A stretch of DNA of 64,000 nt from Meridianimarinicoccus sp. MJW13 (GCF_014901205.1 NZ_JACNMU010000004.1:355841-419840); one strand, 5' to 3'. Shown: positions 43,814 through 52,634, counted from the stretch's first letter. Made by a program: numbers and translations. The notes: generated from the letters alone by a model not told the origin.

Positions 43814-44753
43814 GGGCAATCCGGGATTGATGGGCGCAGGGCTCGTCGGCCAGAAGGGCGGCGGCGACACCGATGGCAATGGCTGCAGGATGCTTGCCGA
43901 GGCGTGGATCGCCGATCGGACAGGTGATGCGGGAGACGTCGTCGGGGGCATGGCCCAGGGCCGCAAGCCGGCGCCGGAATCGGGCCCATTTTGTGGCCGA
44001 TCCGATCAGCCCGGCGCTGTGAAACCCGTGGGTCAGCAGCGCATGGCAAAGATCAAGATCCAGCGCGTGCGAATAGGTCAGGATCAGGTGCCGGGCATCG
44101 CGGGGGGCGCGGTGCACCAGCAGCGGCGGTTGTGCGGCAGGCAGCACCGCAACCGTTTCGGGCGGCGTTTCCGGGAAGCGGTCGGGGGCCGTGTCGATCC
44201 ACGTCAGCGCAAGGTTCGGCAGGGGTGCCAGCACATCGACCAGTGCGCGGCCCACATGGCCCGCGCCCCAGATCCAGACCGGGCGGGTGGGTCGCGTTAC
44301 CGGCTCCAGCAGCCAGCCGTCCTGAAGAACGGTGGTCACGGGCTTGCCTTCGGATCGGGCCGCGCGGCACGCACGGCGCAGGGAAAGCGGCGCCAGATCC
44401 GCGCCATCGATACGGCGCAGGAAAGGCGCGTCCTCGGCAACCTCGGCCAGACGCGTGGTGTCGAAACATTCGATCACAAGGGTGACCGCACCGCCGCAGC
44501 ACTGGCCGCGCGCCGGGCCCAGCGGGATCCGCTGCACCCTGTGGGTACCTGCGGACAGGCATTTGCGGGCCTCGGCCACCGCGTCGAATTCCAGCGCGCC
44601 GCCACCGATGGTGCCCGATTGCCCCTCGGGCCAGACCAGCATCGCGGCGCCGGTTTCGCGCGGCACGGATCCTGCGGTTTCGGCCACCACCACCCGCGCC
44701 ACGCGCGGATGCCGCGCAAGGGCCTGTACCAGCATGTCGCGATCCAGGCTCAT
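43803..44753 (-). CDS. xdhC: XdhC family protein, xanthine dehydrogenase accessory factor
   Basis: The start is ATG 44753. The 316-residue product has the XdhC/CoxI N-terminal domain (VVVAETAGSVPRETGAAMLV near residue 22, GTIGGGALEFDAV near 48, GPARGQCCGGAVTLVIE near 78) and a C-terminal Rossmann domain (VWIWGAGHVGRALVDVLAPL near 158). XdhC binds molybdenum cofactor and inserts its sulfurated form into xanthine dehydrogenase. No xdhAB genes lie in this window; the gene instead overlaps the ABC ATPase gene by 11 bp, linking nucleoside import to purine oxidation. Confidence 0.85.
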   Translation of the reverse strand: MSLDRDMLVQALARHPRVARVVVAETAGSVPRETGAAMLVWPEGQSGTIGGGALEFDAVAEARKCLSAGTHRVQRIPLGPARGQCCGGAVTLVIECFDTTRLAEVAEDAPFLRRIDGADLAPLSLRRACRAARSEGKPVTTVLQDGWLLEPVTRPTRPVWIWGAGHVGRALVDVLAPLPNLALTWIDTAPDRFPETPPETVAVLPAAQPPLLVHRAPRDARHLILTYSHALDLDLCHALLTHGFHSAGLIGSATKWARFRRRLAALGHAPDDVSRITCPIGDPRLGKHPAAIAIGVAAALLADEPCAHQSRIAHEF

Positions 44754-45173
44754 GTGCCCTGCACCACAAGAACCGGGCATAGGTCTGGCACGCACGGAAG
44801 TGCGCTGTTGCAGGATGACATGTGAACGCTCAGCCGGGCGCGCGTCACGGGTTTCCCATCAATGCGCACGGCCGGGCCGCCTGGAAGTAACGCCACCATA
44901 GATCCGAAAAACCGCCGCTGTACCGGAATGGATCCGTGCCAAGATCGATCGATGCGGCGTAGACCAGCCTTGGCGTCCAGCAGGAAAGCCGGGAAACTCG
45001 GCATTTGCAAGACTTCTGTGCGTTGGCCTGACACCCTGAGCCGGGCAAATGCGAAGAATTCGGGCAGAAATGTCCAAGCCTTGCGTGTCGAGGGCACTGT
45101 GAGAACCTGTGCCCGCCGCCCTGAGCCCCCGATAGGGCTTTCACGTCGTTGCGCTGGCTTCTAGGTTGGCCGC
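44754..45173. other. Divergent intergenic region between xdhC and dnaE
   Basis: This 420-bp gap holds the promoters of two divergent units. A minus-strand frame (44750-45097, GTG start, or ATG 45004) ends in a TGA that overlaps the xdhC ATG, which would fit a coupled small gene, but its codons do not show the strong third-position GC of the neighbours and the peptide is not recognised. No riboswitch pattern that I know fits either strand. Confidence 0.4.
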
Positions 45174-48100
45174 ATGACCAGTTCTCCGCGATTCATCCAC
45201 CTGCGCCTGCATTCCGAATACTCGCTTCTTGAAGGCGCGGTTCGGGTCAAGAAACTGCCCGGTCTCGTGGCTGGGATGGGGATGCCGGCGGTGGCGTTGA
45301 CCGACACCAACAACATGTTCGCCGCATTGGAGTTTTCCGAGCTTTCGGCGCGCTCGGGCGTGCAGCCGATCATCGGCTGTCAGGTGGATCTGGCCTATGA
45401 CACCCCGCGCCCCGGTGAAAAACCGCTGCCGCCCGCGCCGGTGGTTCTGCTGGCGCAATCGGCGGCGGGGTACGCGCACCTGATGAAGCTCAACTCGGTC
45501 CTCTACCTGGAAAGCGACGGGCAGGTGCCACAGGTACCGCTGGCCAAGCTTCTGGAGCATTCCGAGGATGTCATCTGCCTGACCGGCGGACCAGACGGCC
45601 CGGTGGGACGGCTGCTGCAGGCGGGGCATCGCCCGGCGGCCGAAGCGCTGGTGCGGCAACTGGCCGAAGGGTTCGGCAACCGGCTGTATATCGAGTTGCA
45701 GCGCCATCCCGGCGAGGACGGCCTGCCCGAGGCCGAGGCCCGGACCGAACGCGGACATGTCGAGATCGCCTATGCGATGGATCTGCCGCTGGTCGCCACC
45801 AATGACGTCTATTTCCCCAAGGCCGAGATGTACGAGGCGCATGACGCGCTGATCTGCATCGCCGATGGCGCTTATGTGGATCAGCAGGACCCGCGCCGTC
45901 GCCTGACACCCCAGCACTATCTGAAAAGCCCCGAGGAAATGGCGACCTTGTTTGCCGATCTGCCCGAGGCACTGGAAAATTCCGTCGAGATTGCCCGCCG
46001 CTGTGCCTTCAAGGCCGAGACCCATCCGCCGATCCTGCCCCGTTTCGCCGACGACGAAGTCGAGGAATTGCGCCGTCAGGCGCAGGCCGGTCTGAAGGAT
46101 CGCCTTGCAGTCATCCCGCATGCGGCCTCGGTCGAGGACTATGAGAAACGGCTGGAGTTCGAGCTGGGCATCATCGAAGGCATGGGCTTTCCCGGCTATT
46201 TCCTGATCGTGGCCGATTTCATCAAATGGGCCAAGGATCACGACATTCCGGTGGGGCCGGGGCGGGGCTCGGGCGCGGGCAGCCTTGTGGCCTATGCGCT
46301 GACCATCACCGACCTTGATCCGCTGCGCTACAGCCTGCTGTTCGAACGGTTCCTGAACCCCGAGCGGGTGTCGATGCCCGACTTCGACATCGACTTCTGC
46401 ATGGATCGCCGCGAAGAGGTGATCCACTACGTGCAAGAAAAATATGGCCGCGACAAGGTGGGCCAGATCATCACCTTCGGCGCGCTGCTGTCCAAGGCTG
46501 CCGTGCGCGATATCGGGCGGGTGTTGCAGATGCCCTACGGGCAGGTGGACCGCCTGTCGAAGATGATCCCGGTTGAGGGGGTCAAGCCGGTGTCGATCGA
46601 GAAGGCGCTGATCGACGAGCCGCGCCTGCGCGAAGAGGCCCGCCGCGAAGAGGTGGTGGACCGGCTGCTGAATTATGGCCAGCAGGTGGAAGGCCTGCTG
46701 CGCAATGCCTCGACCCACGCGGCGGGGGTGGTGATCGGGGATCGACCGCTGGACGCGCTTGTGCCGCTTTACCGCGACCCGCGCTCGGACATGCCTGCGA
46801 CCCAGTTCAACATGAAATGGGTGGAACAGGCCGGCCTGGTGAAGTTCGACTTCCTGGGCCTGAAAACCCTGACCGTGATCCAGAACGCCATCGACCTGAT
46901 CGAGGCGCAGGGCCGTCCGCTGCACGTTGCCGCCGATGGCACGCAGCTTTACGAGCCGGCGGCCGGGGCCGAGGGGCAGATCAACCTGATCCCGCTGGAC
47001 GATGAAAAGACCTATCGACTGTATGCCGATGCCAAGACGGTGGCGGTGTTCCAGGTGGAAAGCTCGGGCATGATGGATGCGCTGCGGCGCATGAAACCGA
47101 CGTGTATCGAGGATATCGTGGCGCTGGTGGCGCTGTATCGCCCCGGCCCGATGGAAAATATCCCGACCTATTGCGAGGTCAAGAACGGGCTGAAGGAGCG
47201 TGCCTCGGTCCATCCGCTGATCGACCATATCCTTGAGGAAACCCAGGGCATCATCGTCTACCAGGAACAGGTGATGCAGATTGCGCAGGTGATGGCGGGC
47301 TACAGCCTAGGCGGCGCCGATCTGCTGCGCCGCGCTATGGGCAAGAAGATCAAGGAGGCGATGGATGCCGAACGTCCCAAGTTCGAAAAGGGCGCGGCGG
47401 AAAACGGGGTCGACAAGAAGAAGGCGAGCGAGGTGTTCGACCTTCTGGAGAAATTCGCCAACTACGGCTTCAACAAGTCACACGCCGCGGCCTATGCGGT
47501 GGTCAGCTATCAAACCGGCTGGCTGAAGGCGAACCACCCGGTCGAGTTCATGGCCGGGGTCATGAATTGCGACATCCATCTGACCGACAAGCTGGCGGTC
47601 TATGCCGAAGAGGTTCGGCGCGGGTTGGGTCTGGAGATCGTGCCGCCCTGCGTGAACCGTTCGCAGGCGATGTTTTCGGTCGCCGATGGCAAGGTCGTCT
47701 ACGGGCTGGGCGCGCTGAAGAACGTGGGCATCGAGGCGATGAAGCTGGTCGAGGCGGGGCGGGGTGACAAACCCTTTGCCAATCTGTTCGACTTCGCCCG
47801 CCGGGTGGATCTGAAGCGCATCGGCAAGCGCCCGATGGAAATGCTGGCCCGTGCCGGGGCCTTCGATCAACTCGACAGCAACCGCCACCGGGTGTTCAAA
47901 TCGCTTGACGCACTGGTGGCCTATTCCGCCGCCATTCACGATCAGCGCGGATCGTCACAAGTGTCGCTGTTCGGCGAGGCCGGGGATGATCTGCCGGAAC
48001 CGCGCATGTCGCAAGTGACCGACTGGTTGCCAGCCGAACGGCTGGGCGAGGAACATACCGCGATCGGTTTTTACCTGTCGGGGCATCCGCTGGACGACTA

Positions 48101-48674
48101 CATGCCCGCGCTGAAACGGGCCGGGGTCAAGACGCTGGCCGAGGTGGAGGAGGCCGCCCGCACCGCGCCGTTGGTGGCCAAGCTGGCCGGGGCCGTGGCT
48201 GGGCGGCAGGAACGCAAGTCGGCGCGCGGGAAACGCTTTGCCTTTGCGCAACTGTCGGACCCATCGGGACTTTATGAAGTCACGATATTCTCGGATACGC
48301 TTGAGGCCAGTCGCGATTTGCTGGAGGCGGGCACCAACGTGGTGATGACGGTGGAAGCCACCAGCGAGGCCGACCAGTTGAAACTGCTGTGCCGCAGCGT
48401 GGTGCCGGTGGATTCCGTGGCCACGGCGGGCGCGCCCATGGGGCTGCGGGTCTTCCTGAATCGCAGCGAAACTCTGGAAACCATTGCAGCGATGCTGGAA
48501 AAGGCGCGCGAGGAAACCCGCGTGCCCGCGCGGTCGCCGGTGGAACTGTGCTTGCTGGGACCGGACCTGCCGGGCGAGGTGCAGATCAAGCTGCCCGAGC
48601 CCTATTATGTCAACCCCGCCATCAAGGGTGCCGTCAAATCGCTGGACGGGGTTGTTGTGGTCGAGGATTTCTAG
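45174..48674 (+). CDS. dnaE: DNA polymerase III subunit alpha
   Basis: The 1166-residue protein is the replicative polymerase catalytic subunit. The N-terminal PHP domain starts FIHLRLHSEYSLLEGA and runs to about residue 215. The polymerase core has GPGRGSGAGSLVAYAL near residue 364, the catalytic aspartates in PDFDIDFCMDRREEV near 401-406 and GQIITFGALLSKAAVRDIGR near 425. The thumb and fingers region includes YGFNKSHAAAYAVVSYQT near 763. A C-terminal OB-like domain ends in DGVVVVEDF. Length and the HSEYSLLEGA start fit the main DnaE1 rather than the mutagenic ImuC/DnaE2. Confidence 0.95.
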   Translation: MTSSPRFIHLRLHSEYSLLEGAVRVKKLPGLVAGMGMPAVALTDTNNMFAALEFSELSARSGVQPIIGCQVDLAYDTPRPGEKPLPPAPVVLLAQSAAGYAHLMKLNSVLYLESDGQVPQVPLAKLLEHSEDVICLTGGPDGPVGRLLQAGHRPAAEALVRQLAEGFGNRLYIELQRHPGEDGLPEAEARTERGHVEIAYAMDLPLVATNDVYFPKAEMYEAHDALICIADGAYVDQQDPRRRLTPQHYLKSPEEMATLFADLPEALENSVEIARRCAFKAETHPPILPRFADDEVEELRRQAQAGLKDRLAVIPHAASVEDYEKRLEFELGIIEGMGFPGYFLIVADFIKWAKDHDIPVGPGRGSGAGSLVAYALTITDLDPLRYSLLFERFLNPERVSMPDFDIDFCMDRREEVIHYVQEKYGRDKVGQIITFGALLSKAAVRDIGRVLQMPYGQVDRLSKMIPVEGVKPVSIEKALIDEPRLREEARREEVVDRLLNYGQQVEGLLRNASTHAAGVVIGDRPLDALVPLYRDPRSDMPATQFNMKWVEQAGLVKFDFLGLKTLTVIQNAIDLIEAQGRPLHVAADGTQLYEPAAGAEGQINLIPLDDEKTYRLYADAKTVAVFQVESSGMMDALRRMKPTCIEDIVALVALYRPGPMENIPTYCEVKNGLKERASVHPLIDHILEETQGIIVYQEQVMQIAQVMAGYSLGGADLLRRAMGKKIKEAMDAERPKFEKGAAENGVDKKKASEVFDLLEKFANYGFNKSHAAAYAVVSYQTGWLKANHPVEFMAGVMNCDIHLTDKLAVYAEEVRRGLGLEIVPPCVNRSQAMFSVADGKVVYGLGALKNVGIEAMKLVEAGRGDKPFANLFDFARRVDLKRIGKRPMEMLARAGAFDQLDSNRHRVFKSLDALVAYSAAIHDQRGSSQVSLFGEAGDDLPEPRMSQVTDWLPAERLGEEHTAIGFYLSGHPLDDYMPALKRAGVKTLAEVEEAARTAPLVAKLAGAVAGRQERKSARGKRFAFAQLSDPSGLYEVTIFSDTLEASRDLLEAGTNVVMTVEATSEADQLKLLCRSVVPVDSVATAGAPMGLRVFLNRSETLETIAAMLEKAREETRVPARSPVELCLLGPDLPGEVQIKLPEPYYVNPAIKGAVKSLDGVVVVEDF

Positions 48675-48680
48675 GAAGGA

Positions 48681-48998
48681 TCAGCACTTCTTGGCGGCTT
48701 CGCTCAGCTTGAACTTCACTTGGTTGCGTTTTTCAAGCGGGAACAGACCTCCATCCGAGATGATGGAGTTCAATTCCACCATGTCGACTTTTTCCATGCA
48801 GTTCACTGGCGTCGGATCCAGACCCATCCACGACACCCGGTTCTTGACCATGAGCGCATACTGGCTGTTGTTGGCGGGCACCGTGGAAGCTGCCGTCGTT
48901 TCTGTCGTCGTTGGGGAAGGCGCGGTTGCCGTGGTTACGGTACAGGCTGACAGGGCGCAGGCACCTGCCAGAAACAGGGCCCCAAGAAATGTTTGCAT
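48681..48998 (-). CDS. Small lipoprotein, paralogue of the next gene
   Basis: ATG 48998 is chosen because GAGG lies 6 bp upstream; GTG 49010 would add four residues. The 105-residue product has a lipoprotein signal with lipobox LSAC (Cys19), a Thr/Ala-rich linker of about 25 residues and a folded C-terminal region. That region shares NRVSxMGLDPxPxxCM, a VELNS motif and a terminal AAKKC with the 85-residue gene beside it. The lipid anchor would place it in the outer or inner membrane facing the periplasm. The two cysteines of the domain, one at the extreme C-terminus, could form a disulfide. Function is unknown. Confidence 0.65.
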   Translation of the reverse strand: MQTFLGALFLAGACALSACTVTTATAPSPTTTETTAASTVPANNSQYALMVKNRVSWMGLDPTPVNCMEKVDMVELNSIISDGGLFPLEKRNQVKFKLSEAAKKC

Positions 48999-49047
48999 GC
49001 GGAACCTCACAAGGGCTGAAGGCGACTGCGCGGGCAGTCGCGTTGGT

Positions 49048-49305
49048 TCAGCACTTCTTGGCGGCCTGGCTCAGCAGGAATTTCGCGGTGCTGCGTTTGT
49101 CCGCATTTTTGACCCGCCCGCCCGTCAATGCCGAGTTCAGCTCTACCTTATCGGCGGTGCTCATGCAGTCAATCGGGCTGGGATCCAGACCCATCCCCGA
49201 GACACGGTTCTTCAGGACTTGACCATATTGATCGGTGGCATGGGCGCCGGTCGCCACAAGGGCGACGGTCATGGCAAGGGCAAGGGATTTCCGAGCAGTT
49301 TTCAT
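49048..49305 (-). CDS. Small exported protein with GLDPxPxxCM motif and C-terminal cysteine
   Basis: The 85-residue protein has a Sec signal of about 24 residues (LALAMTVALVATGAHA) and a mature part of about 60 residues. It shares KNRVSxMGLDP, CM, VELNS and AAKKC with the lipoprotein encoded just downstream, so the two arose by duplication, one anchored by lipid and one soluble. Both cysteines are conserved. I do not recognise the domain. They are on the same strand, about 49 bp apart. Confidence 0.65.
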   Translation of the reverse strand: MKTARKSLALAMTVALVATGAHATDQYGQVLKNRVSGMGLDPSPIDCMSTADKVELNSALTGGRVKNADKRSTAKFLLSQAAKKC

Positions 49306-49474
49306 AGGTTCATTCCCGGTTGATGGGTGGTGCATTGTAGCAGACCTAGGCAGAAGCGGGACGGTTTTCCACGGACCGCACGTCAAAGTGAGACGGGTCC
49401 CGAGGTGTCGTCGCGGCCGGTTCAACGCATCGCACGGGCCCCGTCTGGGGTGCCCATGCGATGACGCGCATCCC

Positions 49475-49762
49475 TCAGCGGGCGCGGGCCGCGTCCAGGA
49501 TATCCGACGCCTGTTGGCGCATGGTGGACGTGTTGGTGTCATCGTCCGACAGGATCTGGCGAAGCTGCACGATCTCGGTCAGCGTCAGTTTCTCGATCCC
49601 GGCACTGTCGATGCTTTGCAAACTCAGCGAATTCACTAGGGCGCCGACCAGCATCGACTGGCCGATGGCCATCGTGTCGGTGTCGGTGGTGGCCCAGACG
49701 GCCGAGGCAGAGGGCAGGGCGACGGTTGCGGCAAGCAGGGCAGCTTTCAGGGTCGTTTTCAT
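49475..49762 (-). CDS. Small exported protein of unknown function
   Basis: The 95-residue protein starts at ATG 49762 after AAAGGAAAT. Residues 1-24 are a signal peptide (LLAATVALPSASAVWA); the mature part is helical and acidic, with LTLTEIVQLRQILSDDD and MRQQASDILDAARAR. It has no cysteine and no clear resemblance to the two neighbouring small proteins beyond size and export. It is 170 bp upstream of them on the same strand and may share their promoter. The family is unknown to me. Confidence 0.6.
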   Translation of the reverse strand: MKTTLKAALLAATVALPSASAVWATTDTDTMAIGQSMLVGALVNSLSLQSIDSAGIEKLTLTEIVQLRQILSDDDTNTSTMRQQASDILDAARAR

Positions 49763-49833
49763 TTCAATTTCCTTTCATTGCGAACCACGGTGTGTGGTGT
49801 CATTAATAAGCACGGGGTAATGGAAAAATGGAA

Positions 49834-49962
49834 ATGAACTCATTTAACGTTCCCGCACGGAACGGGGATGAAAATGAGGCTAAAAATGCCGGAAAAGAGA
49901 GGGCAATGAAACAGACCTCTCATTCGATGCCGTGCCGGTGTGGCGGTGCGAGCGCGACGTGA
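49834..49962 (+). CDS. Possible 42-residue small protein
   Basis: A short frame on the plus strand from ATG 49834 to TGA 49962, with GGAAA just before the start, would encode a hydrophilic peptide ending MPCRCGGASAT. It lies in a 430-bp gap and is followed about 55 bp later by a hairpin with a T run on the same strand. It could be a small protein or part of a small RNA. Evidence is position only. Confidence 0.22.
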   Translation: MNSFNVPARNGDENEAKNAGKERAMKQTSHSMPCRCGGASAT

Positions 49963-50017
49963 TGAAGTCTTTACATTATTGAGGATAGCGGTTTTGAGGG
50001 TGCCGCGGTCGGAAATA

Positions 50018-50054
50018 GCCCTGGACGTAATACATCCAGGGCCCCAGTTTTTTT
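50018..50054 (+). terminator. Hairpin with T run, plus-strand terminator-like
   Basis: GCCCTGGA (50018-50025) and TCCAGGGC (50035-50042) form a perfect 8-bp stem with a 9-base loop; seven T residues follow at 50048-50054. The T run works only for plus-strand transcription, yet no annotated gene on that strand ends here, so a short transcript from about 49800 is implied. Confidence 0.5.
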
Positions 50055-50191
50055 ATTTGCGCGTCATACGAATTGAGCAATTGAGACTGGGTTTGTTTTG
50101 GGGCGCCAGATTGCCCGAACCGAAAGCCCGTTGTCTCTGCAATTGTAATTCGCATTACTGCACAGTCGGTTTCCGTGGCTGGCCCCGCCCG

Positions 50192-51343
50192 TTACGCTTG
50201 GTCCAGATTGTCAACGATTTCCAGATGCTGTGCCTGTTTGGCAACCACGCTCAGCCAGCGATCGACCAGCCGCAGGTCCGGGGGTGCCGCCGATACGCCC
50301 GGCGCGATCTCACCTTCCAGAACGGACTCCACCGCCAACGACACAGTAACCGACACCAGCCGTGCCATGGCGGAACCGCGGTCGTCGCCGTGGGCATCCA
50401 TGACATAGGTCTTGTGATAGACCGGCACGCCTGCACGGTCGGCGCGCAGTTCCACGCACATCACCACGCGATCGGCCTCGCCGTCATCGAACTGGTGCTG
50501 CTGCAAAAGGGTTTCCGACATCTCCTGCAGTCGGGTCTCGCCTTCCGGTCCGGACAGGCCTTCGATCTCGCGGAAAAGATCGTCCCAGGCTTCCGCCCAG
50601 CCTTCCAGCCGCAGGGTGCCGCGCACGAAGGTGCGAAGGCGCCAGTCCGGATCAAAGTCATATTCCGCGATGAATGGCAGGCTGTCGCGGTTGGGATAGA
50701 CCTCGAAGCTCTCCGGCGCGGGCAGGGGCGCATCATAGCGGGTCAGGCTGTCCCACGGGCGCGTGACGTTGAAGTCCTCGAAATCCTTCAGCGAGCGGGA
50801 CGGGGACCGTAGCGCCTTCAGCACGCCCAGGGGCGACCAGCTGAACTTGTAGCGGAACGGGTTGGGGATTTTTGGCAAGCCGCCGCAATAGCTGCGAAAG
50901 GTGATCTCGTTGGCCGGGTCATGCACCCCCGATGCGCGATAGTCCGAAACCAGCCAATGGGCCATCAGGTGATCGATGCCGGGATCAAGACCGACCTCGT
51001 TGATCGAAACCAGGCCCTGGTCGCGGAACGCCGCATTCAGTGCCTGCATCTCGGGCGAGATGTAGGAGGACGACACGAAATGCGCCCCGGCGGCCAGGCA
51101 GGCCTGCGCGATGGTCACATGCCAGTCCCCCGGCAGCATCGAGACGGCGATATCGCCGGGCTGCAGCGCGACGGCGAATGCGTCGGGATCGAAGGCCCGC
51201 ACGTCGGCAGACAGTCCTTCCAGCGCCGCAAGCGCCTTGGCGGGCGTGCGGTTCCAGACCACCACATCGTGGCCGTTTTCGATCAGCCGGCGCAGGCCGG
51301 GGCGTGTGGACAGGCCGGTTCCGACCCAGTGCAATCTTGGCAT
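50192..51343 (-). CDS. Saccharopine dehydrogenase, LYS9/glutamate-forming type
   Basis: ATG 51343 is used; a TTG at 51358 overlapping the upstream stop (TTGA) is an alternative. The 383-residue product has an N-terminal Rossmann region (MPRLHWVGTGLSTRPGLRRL) and the saccharopine reductase-like pattern: NEVGLDPGIDHLMAH near residue 118, SYCGGLPKIPNPFRYKFSWS near 155, and MARLVSVTVSLAVESVLEG near 335. It would cleave saccharopine to glutamate and 2-aminoadipate semialdehyde in lysine breakdown. It follows the lysine-forming type dehydrogenase gene by 11 bp, so the two carry out consecutive steps. Confidence 0.82.
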   Translation of the reverse strand: MPRLHWVGTGLSTRPGLRRLIENGHDVVVWNRTPAKALAALEGLSADVRAFDPDAFAVALQPGDIAVSMLPGDWHVTIAQACLAAGAHFVSSSYISPEMQALNAAFRDQGLVSINEVGLDPGIDHLMAHWLVSDYRASGVHDPANEITFRSYCGGLPKIPNPFRYKFSWSPLGVLKALRSPSRSLKDFEDFNVTRPWDSLTRYDAPLPAPESFEVYPNRDSLPFIAEYDFDPDWRLRTFVRGTLRLEGWAEAWDDLFREIEGLSGPEGETRLQEMSETLLQQHQFDDGEADRVVMCVELRADRAGVPVYHKTYVMDAHGDDRGSAMARLVSVTVSLAVESVLEGEIAPGVSAAPPDLRLVDRWLSVVAKQAQHLEIVDNLDQA

Positions 51344-51354
51344 GGTACAGGCTT

Positions 51355-52416
51355 TCAAGCTTTGGAGACGTGGGTTTCATAGATCGCCCCGGCCCGTTTC
51401 CAGACCCCGGTGCGATCAGTGTCGAGATCTTCGAGGCTGGGCAAAAGCTGGTCGGCGTAGTCCTCGCTGCTTTCCACGGGCAGCATGGACGGCAGGTTGT
51501 CGATGGCCATGACATCCAGCGGCACCGGGCTGTCGGTCACCCGGACAAGCGGGTCGGCGAAGGTGGTCGAGCGGTGGTAGATCGGGATCGGGTTGTAGCT
51601 GCTGCTTGGGTCGCAAGAGACATCGGCAATGACGCTCAGGCGCCGTGCCTTGGCCACGGCCTCTGCCGGGACGAAGACCGGCACGCTGGGGCTGGCGAGG
51701 ATGCAGTTGACGAATATCTCATGGTCCAGAATTTCGGGGAAGGGGCCGCCGCTGGCGGTTTCCGCCTTGTCCCAGCGGGTGACGGACAGACCCAGGGCGG
51801 TGCAAAGATCGCAGGCCCCACTGCCCACGCGACCCAGGGCGCCGATGACAAGGGCGGCAGGCGCGGGCGCATCGGGAAGGGCGGCAAGATCCTTGCGCAA
51901 TTCATCCAGCAGGGCCGTTTTTCCGGGATAGACACCGATAGCGCCAAGCGAGGTTCCGGACGTCTGCGCGATCCAGGCCTTCATGCCGATGGCCGCCCCG
52001 GCAAATCCGGCCCAATAGCCGAAGGCAGCGATGCGCCGCCCGGTCTCGTCCAGCAGGTATTCCAGATCCAGCAGGGTGCCACCGCCGCGCCGGAACCGGC
52101 GCAGCAGTGCCGGGCCATCCGCTTGCCCCTTGTAGGCATGGCCGAACATGATGTGGCGATGGGTCAGATCAGGACCATCCGCGTCCAGTTCCTTCAGGCC
52201 GAAAATGATCGCATCTGACGGCGCGTCGGGCCAACTGTGCGCCGGGGCGATCACGCAGCCCGCTTTGACATAGCCGGCCGTCGGAATGGCGCGGGCGGGA
52301 GAGTCCTCGACCGTCACCTGATGGCCTGCGTCCAGAAGCGCTTTGGCGCCTTGCGGGGTCAATCCTACCCGCTGTTCCATCTCGCGCTGTTCTGCCCTGA
52401 CCCAGATGTGTGCCAT
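51355..52416 (-). CDS. Saccharopine dehydrogenase, LYS1/lysine-forming type
   Basis: The start is ATG 52416. The 353-residue protein resembles alanine dehydrogenase/LYS1-type enzymes: [18 protein letters not shown] near residue 3, DGPDLTHRHIMFGHAYKGQ near 80, GRRIAAFGYWAGFAGAAIG near 125, ALVIGALGRVGSGACDLCTA near 195 with the NAD-binding glycines, and VIADVSCDPSSSYNPIP near 280. It joins lysine and 2-oxoglutarate to saccharopine, or the reverse. Its first 66 codons were copied by the 418-bp tandem duplication just upstream, but the gene itself is intact. Its promoter may therefore lie beyond or within the duplicated segment. Confidence 0.83.
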   Translation of the reverse strand: MAHIWVRAEQREMEQRVGLTPQGAKALLDAGHQVTVEDSPARAIPTAGYVKAGCVIAPAHSWPDAPSDAIIFGLKELDADGPDLTHRHIMFGHAYKGQADGPALLRRFRRGGGTLLDLEYLLDETGRRIAAFGYWAGFAGAAIGMKAWIAQTSGTSLGAIGVYPGKTALLDELRKDLAALPDAPAPAALVIGALGRVGSGACDLCTALGLSVTRWDKAETASGGPFPEILDHEIFVNCILASPSVPVFVPAEAVAKARRLSVIADVSCDPSSSYNPIPIYHRSTTFADPLVRVTDSPVPLDVMAIDNLPSMLPVESSEDYADQLLPSLEDLDTDRTGVWKRAGAIYETHVSKA

Positions 52417-52526
52417 GCCCGTGCCTCCCTGCTGTCGAGGGACAGGAGGTATCGCCCCTTGCGCTGCGATGCAATCGTGTCGTCTGCGCCGGGACCCGCC
52501 TGATGCCATGGCAGCCCGCCAGCGCC

Positions 52527-52634
52527 CTACCAGTGCGGCGGCTTCTGGTCCGCCAGCGGGACGGTGCCGCCCAGGTCGGACTCCCGCTCGGCCTCGCGCT
52601 GCATCAGCATGGCGACCCGCCGGGTCAGGGTCTG
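52527..52634 (-). pseudogene. Truncated slyX copy left by the duplication
   Basis: The frame reads [20 protein letters not shown] and continues to the same KPPHW end as intact slyX, with one substitution, but lacks the first half of the gene. It is joined out of frame to the saccharopine dehydrogenase fragment upstream of it, so it should not be translated on its own. Confidence 0.85.

Noticed and set aside
44754..45173. Cobalamin or purine riboswitch between xdhC and dnaE
   Set aside because: No conserved core motif could be found on either strand.
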